Below, one piece after another: positions 16,776 to 25,390 of a stretch of 64,000 nucleotides of DNA (the stretch's first letter is position 1; every line of letters begins with the position of its first letter). The notes beneath the pieces were generated by a model. It made no database searches. It had not been told where the DNA came from and worked only from the letters and a program-made list of their open reading frames with translations. A program made the position numbers and the translations under genes. The DNA comes from Bradyrhizobium ivorense (GTDB taxonomy: Bacteria; Pseudomonadota; Alphaproteobacteria; Rhizobiales; Xanthobacteraceae), in the NCBI RefSeq assembly GCF_900696085.1, contig NZ_CAADFC020000028.1:62001-126000 (forward strand). Reading direction: 5' to 3'.

Positions 16776-17704
16776 GCCTCGTCAGCCGGCGCGCCCATCG
16801 CGTAGGGCTTCAGCACCGCATACAGCATGCTGTGCGTCGGCGTCGGCACGCCCAGCTTGCGGCCGAGCTCGACCACCTTGCCGTTCAGCCAGGGCAGTTC
16901 GAGCCGGTTGCCGCGCTCGAGATCGAGCGCCATCGAGGCCTTCATCGCCGGCGGCGCGTGGCCGATGAAGTCGAGCACTTTTGTCAATGCGTCCGGAGGC
17001 AGCTTGATGCTGTTGGCGCGGGCGACCGCGATGGTCTCCTCGCAGGCCGAGACGAACAATGGGCGCAAGTCGGGATCGTCACGCAGCTTACCGATCGGCT
17101 GCCTGGTCACGGCGGTCATGCCGGCATTGGCGGCGAGCAGCACGAACTTCATCCAGAGCTCGGTGGTGATCTGCTCGCTCAAGGTCGCGTCGAAGCCGGC
17201 CTTCAGGCAGAGCTCCAGCAACGCCTTGCCGCGCGGCGTGACGCTGCCGTCGAGCTCGCCGAAAATCATGCGCATGAAGGTGCCGACCTGGTTGATCACG
17301 CCGGGCTTGATGATGGACGCGCTGATCTGCGCGACACCGCCCATCACGGCGTCGCGTCCGAGGATCGGGATCAGCCGGTCCGGCGCGTCGACGCCGTTTT
17401 GCAGCGGGATCACCGCGGTGTTTGGTCCGACGATCGGCTTGATGTGCTCGCCAGCGCTTTCGACGTCCCACAGCTTGACGCAGAACAGCACGATATCGAC
17501 CGGTCCGACTTCAGTCGGATCGGCGGTCGCCTTGGTCGGCACCAGATGGGTCTCGCCGCGGCCGCCCTGAACCTTGAGCCCTTCGCTCCGCATCGCCGCG
17601 AGATGCGCGCCGCGCGCGATGAAGGTGACGTCGGCCCCGGCATGCGCCAGCGCCGCGCCAAAGCCGCCGCCGACGCCGCCTGCGCCCACCACTGCAATCC
17701 GCAT
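16760..17704 (-). CDS. 2-dehydropantoate 2-reductase family protein
   Basis: A 314-residue KPR-family enzyme with the NADPH motif AVVGAGGVGGGFG at residues 4-16 and the C-terminal all-helical domain; the lysine in ELWMKFVLLAANAG fits the catalytic lysine. PanE reduces ketopantoate to pantoate in CoA synthesis, but many paralogues act on other 2-keto acids, and no pan genes are nearby, so I give no symbol. ATG 17704 starts right at the Rossmann strand. It is divergent from the ABC pair at 17856. Confidence 0.82.
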   Translation of the reverse strand: MRIAVVGAGGVGGGFGAALAHAGADVTFIARGAHLAAMRSEGLKVQGGRGETHLVPTKATADPTEVGPVDIVLFCVKLWDVESAGEHIKPIVGPNTAVIPLQNGVDAPDRLIPILGRDAVMGGVAQISASIIKPGVINQVGTFMRMIFGELDGSVTPRGKALLELCLKAGFDATLSEQITTELWMKFVLLAANAGMTAVTRQPIGKLRDDPDLRPLFVSACEETIAVARANSIKLPPDALTKVLDFIGHAPPAMKASMALDLERGNRLELPWLNGKVVELGRKLGVPTPTHSMLYAVLKPYAMGAPADEAHSSR

Positions 17705-17855
17705 GATCCGTCTCCTTGCGTTCGCCGCCTGTGGGCCCAGCCTCGGCGATCTCAGCTCAATTCTCAACCCGCTTTCCGTGAAAACCACGTGAGCATCCCG
17801 GCGTTGAACTTGCCGGCCCGAACCGCTAAGCCATCCGGCAAACGCGGGAGGCAGC

Positions 17856-18680
17856 GTGGTGGAGAAGACAGAGCCGACGGCGGTCGCGCTTGACAGTGCG
17901 ACGGTGGCGTTTCGGTTGGCGGATGGGCGGGTCTATACCGCGGTCGAGCAGGCCAATTTTGCGGTCGCCAATGGCGAGTTCGTCGCCATCGTCGGGCCCA
18001 CGGGTTGCGGAAAATCGACGCTCCTGAACGTCGCGGCGGGCCTGCTGCGGCCGGCCGGCGGCGCAGTGCGGATTTTCGACAAGCCGCTCGCGGGCCTCAA
18101 CCGCGACGCCGGTTACCTGTTCCAGGCCGATGCGCTGTTCCCGTGGAAGACCGCGATCGACAATGTCGCTATCGGCCTCGAGATCCGCGGCACGCCGCGC
18201 GCCGAGGCGCTGGCGCGCGCACAGAAGTGGCTGGGCTCGGTCGGGCTCGGCGCCTTCGCAGGCCGCTATCCGCACATGCTCTCCGGCGGCCAGCGCAAAC
18301 GCGTGGCTCTGGCCCAGGTCCTGATCCGCGATCCAAAGATCCTGCTGATGGACGAGCCGTTCGGCCCGCTCGATGCGCAGACCCGGCAGATCATGGGCAA
18401 TCTGCTGCTGGAATTGTGGACCGCCGACCGCAAGGCAGTGCTGTTCGTCACCCACGATCTCGAGGAGGCGATCGCGCTCGCCGACCGCGTCGTGATCATG
18501 TCGGCCGGCCCCTCGGCCCGCATCATCGGCGACTGGCGGATCACGCTGCCGCGGCCGCGCGATATTTCGGAAGTCCGCATGGAGAAGGATTTCCATGCCC
18601 TGCACCGGGAGATCTGGAGCGTGCTGAAGGACGAGGTGATGACGGGCTATGTGCAGTCGACCCAGGCGGGGGCCGCCTGA
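17856..18680 (+). CDS. NitT/TauT-type ABC transporter ATP-binding protein
   Basis: A 274-residue ATPase with Walker A GPTGCGKST, signature LSGGQRKRVALAQ and Walker B ILLMDEPFGPLD followed by the FVTHDLEEAI switch region. The layout is that of nitrate/sulfonate/taurine-type importers. Two in-frame GTG codons start the gene; GTG 17859 has better spacing from the GGGAGG at 17846 than GTG 17856. The permease gene overlaps its stop. A matching binding protein is encoded at 25391, not next to this pair. Substrate unknown. Confidence 0.92.
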   Translation: MVEKTEPTAVALDSATVAFRLADGRVYTAVEQANFAVANGEFVAIVGPTGCGKSTLLNVAAGLLRPAGGAVRIFDKPLAGLNRDAGYLFQADALFPWKTAIDNVAIGLEIRGTPRAEALARAQKWLGSVGLGAFAGRYPHMLSGGQRKRVALAQVLIRDPKILLMDEPFGPLDAQTRQIMGNLLLELWTADRKAVLFVTHDLEEAIALADRVVIMSAGPSARIIGDWRITLPRPRDISEVRMEKDFHALHREIWSVLKDEVMTGYVQSTQAGAA

Positions 18681-19465
18681 TGTCGCGCATCACGCTGCTC
18701 GCGCTTCAAATCCTGGTCGCCGTCGTCGTGCTGGGGCTGTGGCAGTTCTTCGCCAGCGTGCCGGTGTTCGGCAAGATCCTGCTGCCGCCGTTCTTCTTCT
18801 CCAATCCGGTCGACGTGCTCGAGCAGATCATCAAATGGTTTGCGACCGGGGTGATCTGGAAGCATCTTGCGATCACGCTGTGGGAATCGATCCTCGCCTT
18901 CGTGATCGGCTCGGCCGGCGGCATTCTGGTCGGCTTCTGGTTCGCGCGGCAGCCGCGCGTCGCCGCGGTGTTCGATCCCTATGTCAAGATGGTCAACGCG
19001 CTGCCCCGCGTGGTGCTGGCGCCGATCTTCGCGCTGTGGTTCGGGCTCGGCGTCTGGTCCAAGGTCGCGCTCGGCGTCACCTTGGTGTTCTTCATTGTGT
19101 TCTTCAACGTCTACCAGGGCGTCAAGGAGGTGCCGACCACGGTGCTCGACAACGGCCGCATGCTCGGCATGAGCGAGCGGCAATTGATGCGGCACGTCTA
19201 CTGGCCATCGGCGTTGTCCTGGATGTTCTCCTCGCTGCACACCTCGGTCGGCTTCGCGGTGGTCGGCGCCGTGGTCGGCGAATATCTCGGCGCCGCCGCC
19301 GGCCTCGGCTATCTGATCCAGCAGGCCGAGGGCGTGTTCGACGTCGCCGGCGTTTTCGCCGGCATGTTCGTGCTGTCCGCCTTCGTGATCCTGATCGACA
19401 TGGTCGTGACCATGGTGGAGAAGCGGCTATTGGTGTGGCGGCCGACGGCGGTGCGCCAGGATTAG
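18680..19465 (+). CDS. NitT/TauT-type ABC transporter permease
   Basis: A 261-residue inner-membrane protein with about six helices and an EAA-type loop (DNGRMLGMSERQLMRHVYWP). The start codon overlaps the ATPase stop (TGATG), so expression is coupled. Similar permeases work in homodimers with one ATPase and a periplasmic binding protein of the NMT1/THI5-like or SsuA/NrtA kind. The substrate cannot be read from the sequence. Confidence 0.92.
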   Translation: MSRITLLALQILVAVVVLGLWQFFASVPVFGKILLPPFFFSNPVDVLEQIIKWFATGVIWKHLAITLWESILAFVIGSAGGILVGFWFARQPRVAAVFDPYVKMVNALPRVVLAPIFALWFGLGVWSKVALGVTLVFFIVFFNVYQGVKEVPTTVLDNGRMLGMSERQLMRHVYWPSALSWMFSSLHTSVGFAVVGAVVGEYLGAAAGLGYLIQQAEGVFDVAGVFAGMFVLSAFVILIDMVVTMVEKRLLVWRPTAVRQD

Positions 19466-19649
19466 GCTCGGCTATACCCGTTGGCCGCACGTTGCATAGG
19501 TGTTTTCAAGACGGCTGTTACGGCAACGTTATAGGAAAGTAGTAGGCGTGGGCGCTCACGTGAGAGCGGCGCAGGAGGCGAATCACCACGCGGTACTTGA
19601 CGCCAGCCTGGATAGCTCGCACACCTAGGCGAACCGTTCAGCGTACGTC

Positions 19650-20126
19650 ATGAAATGCCGCGATTTTGCATTGCAAGTCGATCAGATAATGATGGCCTCA
19701 CGCCCGAGCATCAGGATCGCCCGAAAAGCCCACTTCAAAGCTGAGGCGGACTTTGCCACATGGCTCATGATGGCGAAGCTCGGAAGCTTCGATGACCTGC
19801 CCGCGAATGCGCAGGCGGTTTTGCTTGATTATAGAGCGAGGCTCGAGGGGATGAGCGAGGCCGAGTCGAAAGTAGCGGCAGTTCGCGAGGTTTACACCAG
19901 TTATTATCGCGAGATGGGAGGCCTTGGCACGGCGCCGGACCTGGAAGCCGCCGCGGCATCGGCGACTAAAGGTGCCGCACGGTCTCCGACACCGCGTATG
20001 ACTCCGCCGGCTCGGCTGGCCGCGGCCGCTCCCGACAGGCCCGCCGGCCGGAAATCCGTGCCGGCCCTGCTGATCTTCGCTGCCATGGTGGCTCTGATCG
20101 TCGCCTACACGTTTCTCAAGAATTGA
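19650..20126 (+). CDS. Hypothetical protein with a C-terminal membrane anchor
   Basis: Up to 158 residues. A helical, acidic/basic soluble part (about residues 25-95) is followed by an Ala/Pro-rich linker and one C-terminal membrane helix (VPALLIFAAMVALIVAYTF) ending KN. This resembles a tail-anchored or single-span protein with its N-terminus in the cytosol. No start has a good ribosome site; ATG 19689 or 19692 are also possible. It precedes the CNB-domain membrane protein by 35 bp and may be co-transcribed. No family recognised. Confidence 0.55.
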   Translation: MKCRDFALQVDQIMMASRPSIRIARKAHFKAEADFATWLMMAKLGSFDDLPANAQAVLLDYRARLEGMSEAESKVAAVREVYTSYYREMGGLGTAPDLEAAAASATKGAARSPTPRMTPPARLAAAAPDRPAGRKSVPALLIFAAMVALIVAYTFLKN

Positions 20127-20161
20127 ACAGTTTTTAATCAGCTTCGCGAAGAGAAGATGCA

Positions 20162-20980
20162 ATGGAGCTCAACAGCGCAGATATTTCGACGATACTCAAC
20201 CGTATCCTCGATACCGCCGCGGACAATCTCAGGGTCGCAAAGATTCTGGTTCAGCTCGGACTCGATCCCAATAACGTGACCTACGATGCGCTGTTCAATC
20301 GGCTGCTCGAGATTGGATTGGCCAACATAACGCTTGCCAACATGTTTGCATTGATTGGCGCAATCTTCTTTGTCGCGACCTTGCTGATGCAGACGATGGT
20401 GCCGCTGCGCGTCGCCAATATGGCTGGCTGCACATTCTTCGCGACCTTTGGCGCGCTGACAGGAAACGTCAGCACTTTTCTGCTCTATCTGTTGTTGCTG
20501 CCGATCAATGCCGTTCGCCTTCGTCAAATGCTCAGGCTGGTGAAGAAGGCGCGTACCGCGGCGCAGGGTGACATGTCGATGGAATGGCTCAGGCCATTCA
20601 TGACCGAACGCCGATATCAGCGGGGCGACCGGCTGTTCAAGAAGGGTGACGTAGCGACGGAAATGTTTCTGACCGTCACCGGACGATTCCTGGTCAAGGA
20701 AATCGACGTCGAGCTTCCGCCAGGGCGTCTCATGGGAGAATTAGGCTTCCTGACGCCGAATAACCGGCGAACCGGAACGGTCGAATGCATAGAGGACGGA
20801 CAAGTTCTCACCATCACCTATGACAGGCTGCTTGAGCTCTACTTTCAAAGCCCGCAATTCGGCTATTATTTTCTCGTCCTGACCAGCCAGCGCCTGCTGG
20901 AAAACATCGCCCGGCTGGAAAAAACCGTCGCGCAACAAGATGCCGGATCGCAGACGGCGATTGCCAGTGATCCGCCTTGA
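20162..20980 (+). CDS. Membrane protein with cyclic nucleotide-binding domain
   Basis: A 272-residue protein. Two hydrophobic segments (about residues 57-80 and 84-118) precede a basic connector and a CNB-like fold at about 150-245, with the phosphate-binding-cassette-like stretch PPGRLMGELGFLTPNNRRTGT. It could sense cAMP/cGMP or act as a structural CNB. The cassette has GELGFL, but the usual downstream R-A-A/T is present only as RRTGT, so ligand binding is likely but not certain. Function unknown; possible partner of the small anchored protein upstream. Confidence 0.78.
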   Translation: MELNSADISTILNRILDTAADNLRVAKILVQLGLDPNNVTYDALFNRLLEIGLANITLANMFALIGAIFFVATLLMQTMVPLRVANMAGCTFFATFGALTGNVSTFLLYLLLLPINAVRLRQMLRLVKKARTAAQGDMSMEWLRPFMTERRYQRGDRLFKKGDVATEMFLTVTGRFLVKEIDVELPPGRLMGELGFLTPNNRRTGTVECIEDGQVLTITYDRLLELYFQSPQFGYYFLVLTSQRLLENIARLEKTVAQQDAGSQTAIASDPP

Positions 20981-21031
20981 GATTGATGGTCGATGCACGT
21001 CGTGGAACGACCTACGCGACCGGACGCGCGG

Positions 21032-21865
21032 CTAAAGCGCCGCGTCGATCAGCCCGCGGATCTTCTCCACGACCTCGGCGTCCACGGGATTGTAGACCAC
21101 CATGCTGAGATCCGGCCGGCCATCGACCGCGAACGCGGAGTACTCGAACGCGATCGGGCCGAGGATCGGGTGCCGCAGATGCTTGACCCCATCGCCATGG
21201 GTGCGGACGTCATTGTCGCGCCACAGCGCCGCGAATTCGGGGCTGAGCCGGCACAGTTTGTCGACGAACGGTTGCACCACGGCGGCGGCGCCGGCGCGCG
21301 CCGCGTCCGCCCTGAACGCGCCGACCACGAAGCGCGCCACGCTCTGCCAGTCATGCTGGGCGGCGCGGACGCGCGGATCGAGGAAGATGAAGCGCAGGAT
21401 GTTGCGCTCCGTCGGCGGCAGCGCGCCGTAATCCGTCAGCATCACGGTCGCCGCCCGGTTCCAGGCGACGATGTCCCATGTCGCGGTCCGGATCACGGCG
21501 GGGCTCGGCGACAGCGCGTCGAGCACGCGCTGCAGCCGCGGCGTCACGCCTTCGCTGCGCTGGTAGCGCACCTCGGGCGGGCGGCCGAGACCGAGCAGGA
21601 ACAGGTGCTCGCGCTCGATGCTCGTCAGCATCAGCGCCCGCGCGATGCGGTCGAGCACGTCGGCCGACGGCGCGCCGCCGCGGCCCTGCTCGAGCCAGGT
21701 GTACCAGGTCGGGCTGATATTGGCGCGCTGCGCCACCTCCTCGCGGCGCAGCCCCGGCGTCCGGCGCCGCTCGGCGGGAAAGCCGAACGCGGCCGGATCG
21801 AGCTTGCTGCGGCGGTCCTTCAGATAGGCGCCGAGCAGGTTTTCCTGCAGGGTGGGTTCGCTCAT
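21032..21865 (-). CDS. XRE-family regulator with MmyB-like ligand domain
   Basis: A 277-residue regulator. The N-terminal helix-turn-helix (residues about 12-80, RRTPGLRREEVAQRANISPTWYTWLEQG split across helices) is followed by the MmyB-type PAS-like domain (EHLFLLGLG through the C-terminus). This family often controls a divergently transcribed short-chain dehydrogenase, which is the arrangement here with the gene at 21958. The ligand is unknown, though fatty-acid-like molecules have been proposed for the domain. The 92-bp gap is AT-rich, with TTAT-N6-ATAA near 21876-21891. Confidence 0.88.
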   Translation of the reverse strand: MSEPTLQENLLGAYLKDRRSKLDPAAFGFPAERRRTPGLRREEVAQRANISPTWYTWLEQGRGGAPSADVLDRIARALMLTSIEREHLFLLGLGRPPEVRYQRSEGVTPRLQRVLDALSPSPAVIRTATWDIVAWNRAATVMLTDYGALPPTERNILRFIFLDPRVRAAQHDWQSVARFVVGAFRADAARAGAAAVVQPFVDKLCRLSPEFAALWRDNDVRTHGDGVKHLRHPILGPIAFEYSAFAVDGRPDLSMVVYNPVDAEVVEKIRGLIDAAL

Positions 21866-21957
21866 CCTGTTAGCTATTATACCATGATAACGTCACTAGT
21901 TTACCAGGATAGTTTAAGCGGCGAGATTTGTCTCCAGCCAAACCTGGAGAGACCTGC

Positions 21958-22851
21958 ATGCGCGTGTTTGTCACTGGAGCCACTGGTTGGGTCGGCTCGG
22001 CCGTCACCAAGGAATTGATCGCCGCCGGCCATCAGGTGCTCGGCATGACCCGTTCGGACCAGGGTGCGGCAGCGCTGGCCGCCGCCGGCGCCGAGGTTCA
22101 CTACGGCACGCTCGAAGACCTCGACAGCCTCAGCAGCGGCGCGGCGCAGTCGGATGCGGTGATACATTGCGCCTTCAATCACGACTTCTCGAAATTCGCC
22201 AAGAATTGCGAAGATGACCGCCGCGCCATTGAGACGCTGGGCGCCGTGCTCGAAGGCTCACAACGCCCGTTGATCACGACGTCGGGCGTCGCCCGCGTCG
22301 CGCAGGGCCGCGTCGCGACCGAGCGGGATCCGCCGATCCCGGTTTCCGAATCATATCCGCGTGCCTCGGAGGCGACGACGATGGCGGTGGCAGCGCGCGG
22401 CGTGCGCGCCGCCGTGGTGCGGTTGCCGCCGTCGGTGCACGGCCATGGCGACCATGGCTTCGTGCCGCGCCTCGTCGCGATCGCGCGCGAGAAGGGCGCC
22501 TCCGCCTATATCGGGGACGGGCAAAACCGCTGGCCCGGCGTGCACCGCCTCGACGCCGCGCGCCTCTATCGCCTCGCGCTCGAACGCGGCGTCGAGGGCG
22601 GGCCATTCCATGCCGTGGCCGACGAGGGCGTGCCGCTCAAGGCGATCGCCGAGGTGATCGCCCGACGCCTCGACATTCCCTTGGTATCGAAATCGCCCGA
22701 GGCGGCGGCCGAGCATTTCGGCTGGTTCGGCCGCTTCGCCAGCTTCGATGTGCCGACCTCGAGCGCCGGCACCCGCGTGCGGCTCGACTGGCAGCCGCAA
22801 CAACCCGGGCTGCTCGCCGATATCGATCATCCGGCGTATTTCGCACCGTAG
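21958..22851 (+). CDS. Atypical/extended SDR-family NAD(P)-dependent protein
   Basis: A 297-residue protein starting with the dinucleotide-binding motif VTGATGWVGSAV (residues 4-15). The usual catalytic Tyr-x3-Lys is not clear: the corresponding place reads SYPRASEAT, where the lysine is replaced. It therefore may be a reductase with altered chemistry or a redox-sensing regulator. GGAGAGACC precedes ATG 21958. It is divergent from the XRE/MmyB regulator that probably controls it. The 290 bp after it hold a repeat element, not a gene. Confidence 0.8.
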   Translation: MRVFVTGATGWVGSAVTKELIAAGHQVLGMTRSDQGAAALAAAGAEVHYGTLEDLDSLSSGAAQSDAVIHCAFNHDFSKFAKNCEDDRRAIETLGAVLEGSQRPLITTSGVARVAQGRVATERDPPIPVSESYPRASEATTMAVAARGVRAAVVRLPPSVHGHGDHGFVPRLVAIAREKGASAYIGDGQNRWPGVHRLDAARLYRLALERGVEGGPFHAVADEGVPLKAIAEVIARRLDIPLVSKSPEAAAEHFGWFGRFASFDVPTSSAGTRVRLDWQPQQPGLLADIDHPAYFAP

Positions 22852-22902
22852 CGCATGGGCGCGGACAACAGGGTAACCGTAGGCGGGCACAATGCCAGGG
22901 TT

Positions 22903-23073
22903 CCCTCTCCCCTTGCGGGAGAGGGTTAGGGAGAGGGGGGCCACACGGCGTGCTCTCTCGATATCCGTATCGATGCATGCATGACCGTAGTTGCGAAAGC
23001 GGCGGCTCCATCCGCGATCTCGCCCTGGGCTTACCCCTCTCCCCAACCCTCCCCCGCAAGGGGGGAGGGAGCC
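22903..23073. repeat. Paired CT/AG-rich hairpin repeat, family D copy 1
   Basis: Left hairpin CCCTCTCCC-CTTGC-GGGAGAGGG (22903-22925) followed by TTAGGGAGAGGGG; right part CCCCTCTCCCCAACCCTCCCCC-GCAA-GGGGGGAGGG (about 23035-23070) is its inverted counterpart, with about 95 bp between. Copies at 38215-38388 and 54426-54571 have the same layout. Confidence 0.8.
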
Positions 23074-23141
23074 CGGCCAATGTGCTCACCTCACTAAGGC
23101 ATGGTGGGCACGGCGCTTCGCGCCTTTGCTCACCCGGTCGC

Positions 23142-24467
23142 TCAGAGCGGGAAGCACCGCATGAAGGCCGCGAACAACTTTTCATCGCTCGGGCTCACGA
23201 GGCCCGCGTTGATCGCGTCGGCAAGCTCGAGGTCGCGGTTGAGAACACTCAACCATGCCTTGGTGTCGGCCGTGATGCGCAGGGACGCCTCTCCGACGTG
23301 ACGGCCCGGCACCACCTGGAGGTCCTTTCCTTTGATGGTCACCGTTGCATCGAGCGTGGTTGCGCCGGTGAAGCTCAGATGAGCTACCAGATCGAGGCCC
23401 CTTGCCCGGCCGCGCTGAAATCCGAGCGAGAGCGAGAACAGGTAGCCCTGAATGCTGCCGGTGTGGCGGCCGGACTCGACGTGTTGCACCTTCTTGTGCG
23501 GAAAGCGCCGCGTCACCGTGTCCTCTGCGTCGGTATCCGGGATCACGTAGACGAACTCGTCCTTGTCGATCAGCGGCTTCACCACGTCGGCAAAATGGGC
23601 GTCGCGATCGTGCAGGAACGGGCCGATCACGTCTTCGCCGGCCGGGCAGGCGGAGATGCAATAGGCCGCCTTGTAGCCCGGCTTGAACGACAGCGACTGC
23701 CAGACGTTCATGGTCTCGCTGCGGGGAACGCGGGCGCGATAATCCTTGGCGTCCTTGGCGTCGGCGACCTTCTCCACCCACTGCGAGAAGTTGCCGAGGA
23801 AGTCGTGATAATTGTGGGTGAAGCACGACATGAAATCGAAGCCGCCATCCGGCTTGATGGCGCCGACCGGGCAGGCCGCGACGCACAGTTTGCATTCGAG
23901 GCAGGGATTGTAGTCGATCGGCTGGTCGTAGGCGTCGACCTCGCGCCCGAGCAGGATGGTGCCAAGCAGGACGAAGCTGCCGAACTTCGGATGGATGACG
24001 CTGCGATGGATGCCCATCCGCCCGAGGCCCGCTTCCACCGCGATCGGCTTGTGCTGGACCATGAATATCTTGGGCAGGTCCATTTCCATCGGGAAGGCAG
24101 CGACCGAATTGCAGGACGCGATGCCGTGCTCGTCGAGCGCGCGAACGATGGCGCGCGCGGTTTCGTTGACGTGATCGTAGGTGCCGTGAAATTCCTCGTT
24201 GGCGACCGAGCGGGTGGGCGAGCGCACCGGCTCCCGGTTCATGTGGCAGGCGATCGCCAGCAGCGCGCGGGTTCGGCCATAGACTTTCCGGATCGAGTCC
24301 CGCTGCGGCGCGATCGCCGCCCGTTCGAACTCGATGATACCGACGTCGTCGGCGCCGCAGTCCCGCGCGATCTGCTTGATGAATTCCGAGGAGATCGCGG
24401 CGTCGTGGACCGTCTGGCCGCTGCGGGCGCGCACGGCCCTGACCGTGGGATGATCGTCCAAGCTCAT
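23142..24467 (-). CDS. Fe-S protein with QueG-like N-part and C-terminal SCP2-like domain
   Basis: A 441-residue cytosolic protein. C189, C192, C195 and C199 (CLECKLCVAACP) form a ferredoxin-type 4Fe-4S site; C270 and C274 (CISACPAGED), perhaps with C214, may hold a second cluster. The 4Fe-4S region and flanks resemble epoxyqueuosine reductase and reductive dehalogenase relatives. Residues about 345-440 look like an SCP2 lipid-binding domain (alternating strands, then TADTKAWLSVLN). The combination suggests reduction of a hydrophobic or lipid-like substrate, which is inference. No cobalamin-binding or Tat signal is obvious. The gene stands alone between repeats. Confidence 0.68.
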   Translation of the reverse strand: MSLDDHPTVRAVRARSGQTVHDAAISSEFIKQIARDCGADDVGIIEFERAAIAPQRDSIRKVYGRTRALLAIACHMNREPVRSPTRSVANEEFHGTYDHVNETARAIVRALDEHGIASCNSVAAFPMEMDLPKIFMVQHKPIAVEAGLGRMGIHRSVIHPKFGSFVLLGTILLGREVDAYDQPIDYNPCLECKLCVAACPVGAIKPDGGFDFMSCFTHNYHDFLGNFSQWVEKVADAKDAKDYRARVPRSETMNVWQSLSFKPGYKAAYCISACPAGEDVIGPFLHDRDAHFADVVKPLIDKDEFVYVIPDTDAEDTVTRRFPHKKVQHVESGRHTGSIQGYLFSLSLGFQRGRARGLDLVAHLSFTGATTLDATVTIKGKDLQVVPGRHVGEASLRITADTKAWLSVLNRDLELADAINAGLVSPSDEKLFAAFMRCFPL

Positions 24468-24479
24468 GGCGTTGCCCTG

Positions 24480-24503
24480 TATAAGATGTCAACCATCATA
24501 TTA
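24480..24503. promoter_or_regulatory. Imperfect palindrome upstream of the Fe-S protein gene
   Basis: TATAAGATG (24480-24488) and CATCATATTA (24494-24503) are partly inverted around TCAAC, 12 bp before the start codon at 24467. Read on the minus strand it contains TTGACA, so it could overlap the promoter. The palindrome is imperfect and unconfirmed. Confidence 0.25.
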
Positions 24504-24601
24504 TGGGAGGGCGCGGTCCGGGGCAAGTCAATTATATGCTGCGTGTCATCTAACGATGGAACCGTAGGGCTTATACGGCCGACCCGACCTGCTCACCCCG
24601 C

Positions 24602-24687
24602 CGTCATCGCGAGGAGCGAAGCTACGAAGCAATCCATTGCTCCGCGTACGCCGCAGCATGGATTGCTTCGCTTCGCTCGCAATGACG
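24602..24687. repeat. Palindromic intergenic repeat, family A copy 2
   Basis: Ends CGTCATCGCGAG and CGCTCGCAATGACG, inner arms GAAGCAATCCAT and ATGGATTGCTTC. It is shorter than copy 1 (5449-5560). It lies just after the 3' end of the cupin gene at 24703, between it and the Fe-S protein gene. Confidence 0.85.
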
Positions 24688-24702
24688 TGGAGGCGGCGGT
24701 CG

Positions 24703-25152
24703 TCAATCCAGCATCTTGGTATCATCCGGCGCCTGCGGCGGCGTCTTGATCGCAATAGCTTTCAGCGGCCGGCCGTTCGGCTTGGTGCCGCCATGCGGCG
24801 TGCCCTTCGGGATCACGACGAGATCGCCCGGCTTCACCGTCACTTCCTTGTCGCCGAGCCAGATCGTGCCGGTGCCTTCGAGAATGTACTGCAGCTCGTT
24901 GGTGTTGGGATGCAGGTGCTTCGGCACGTTGCCGTCCTGGATCGACACGGTGGCGCCGTCGGCCGACACGAACATCTTTGAGCGGAAGCCGACCTTGTTG
25001 GCATCGCCAAGCTTGTCGCCTTCCATCTCGCCGGTGTGGATGATCTGCGCGGTGATGTTTTCGGCAGCGAGCGCCGGCCGCAACACGTGGGTGACGGCGC
25101 AGCCGGCGGCGAAAGCGGCAACGATCGACAGCGTCGTGGCGATGCGATTCAT
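24703..25152 (-). CDS. Exported cupin-domain protein
   Basis: A 149-residue protein with an N-terminal signal segment (MNRIATTLSIVAAFAAGCAV, possible lipobox-like GC) and a single-domain cupin. Metal-ligand-type histidines occur in PKHLHPNTNEL and in the second motif KGTPHGG. GGGAGGATTTCC precedes the ATG. Small cupins of this kind bind a metal or small ligand; no enzyme activity can be assigned. Two other small cupins are in this window (27992 and 40711). Confidence 0.78.
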   Translation of the reverse strand: MNRIATTLSIVAAFAAGCAVTHVLRPALAAENITAQIIHTGEMEGDKLGDANKVGFRSKMFVSADGATVSIQDGNVPKHLHPNTNELQYILEGTGTIWLGDKEVTVKPGDLVVIPKGTPHGGTKPNGRPLKAIAIKTPPQAPDDTKMLD

Positions 25153-25390
25153 GGAAATCCTCCCCTGGTGTTTTTTTGTGACGGCGATGCTATGCGGCGG
25201 CGCCGGCCTTGGCCAGCACTCGGGCGCGCCCGATGTGCTCGATGCGACGAAAAGATCGCATGGCGTGCGCGGAATAAACCGTCAGCGGCCGAACATGGCA
25301 GCCATTCCTTCGCCGAACCTTGGCACCAAAGTCGCCTTCTCAAGCCGGGCTCGCTCCTCTATCTTGCCGGCCAGTCGAACGGAGGACGTC

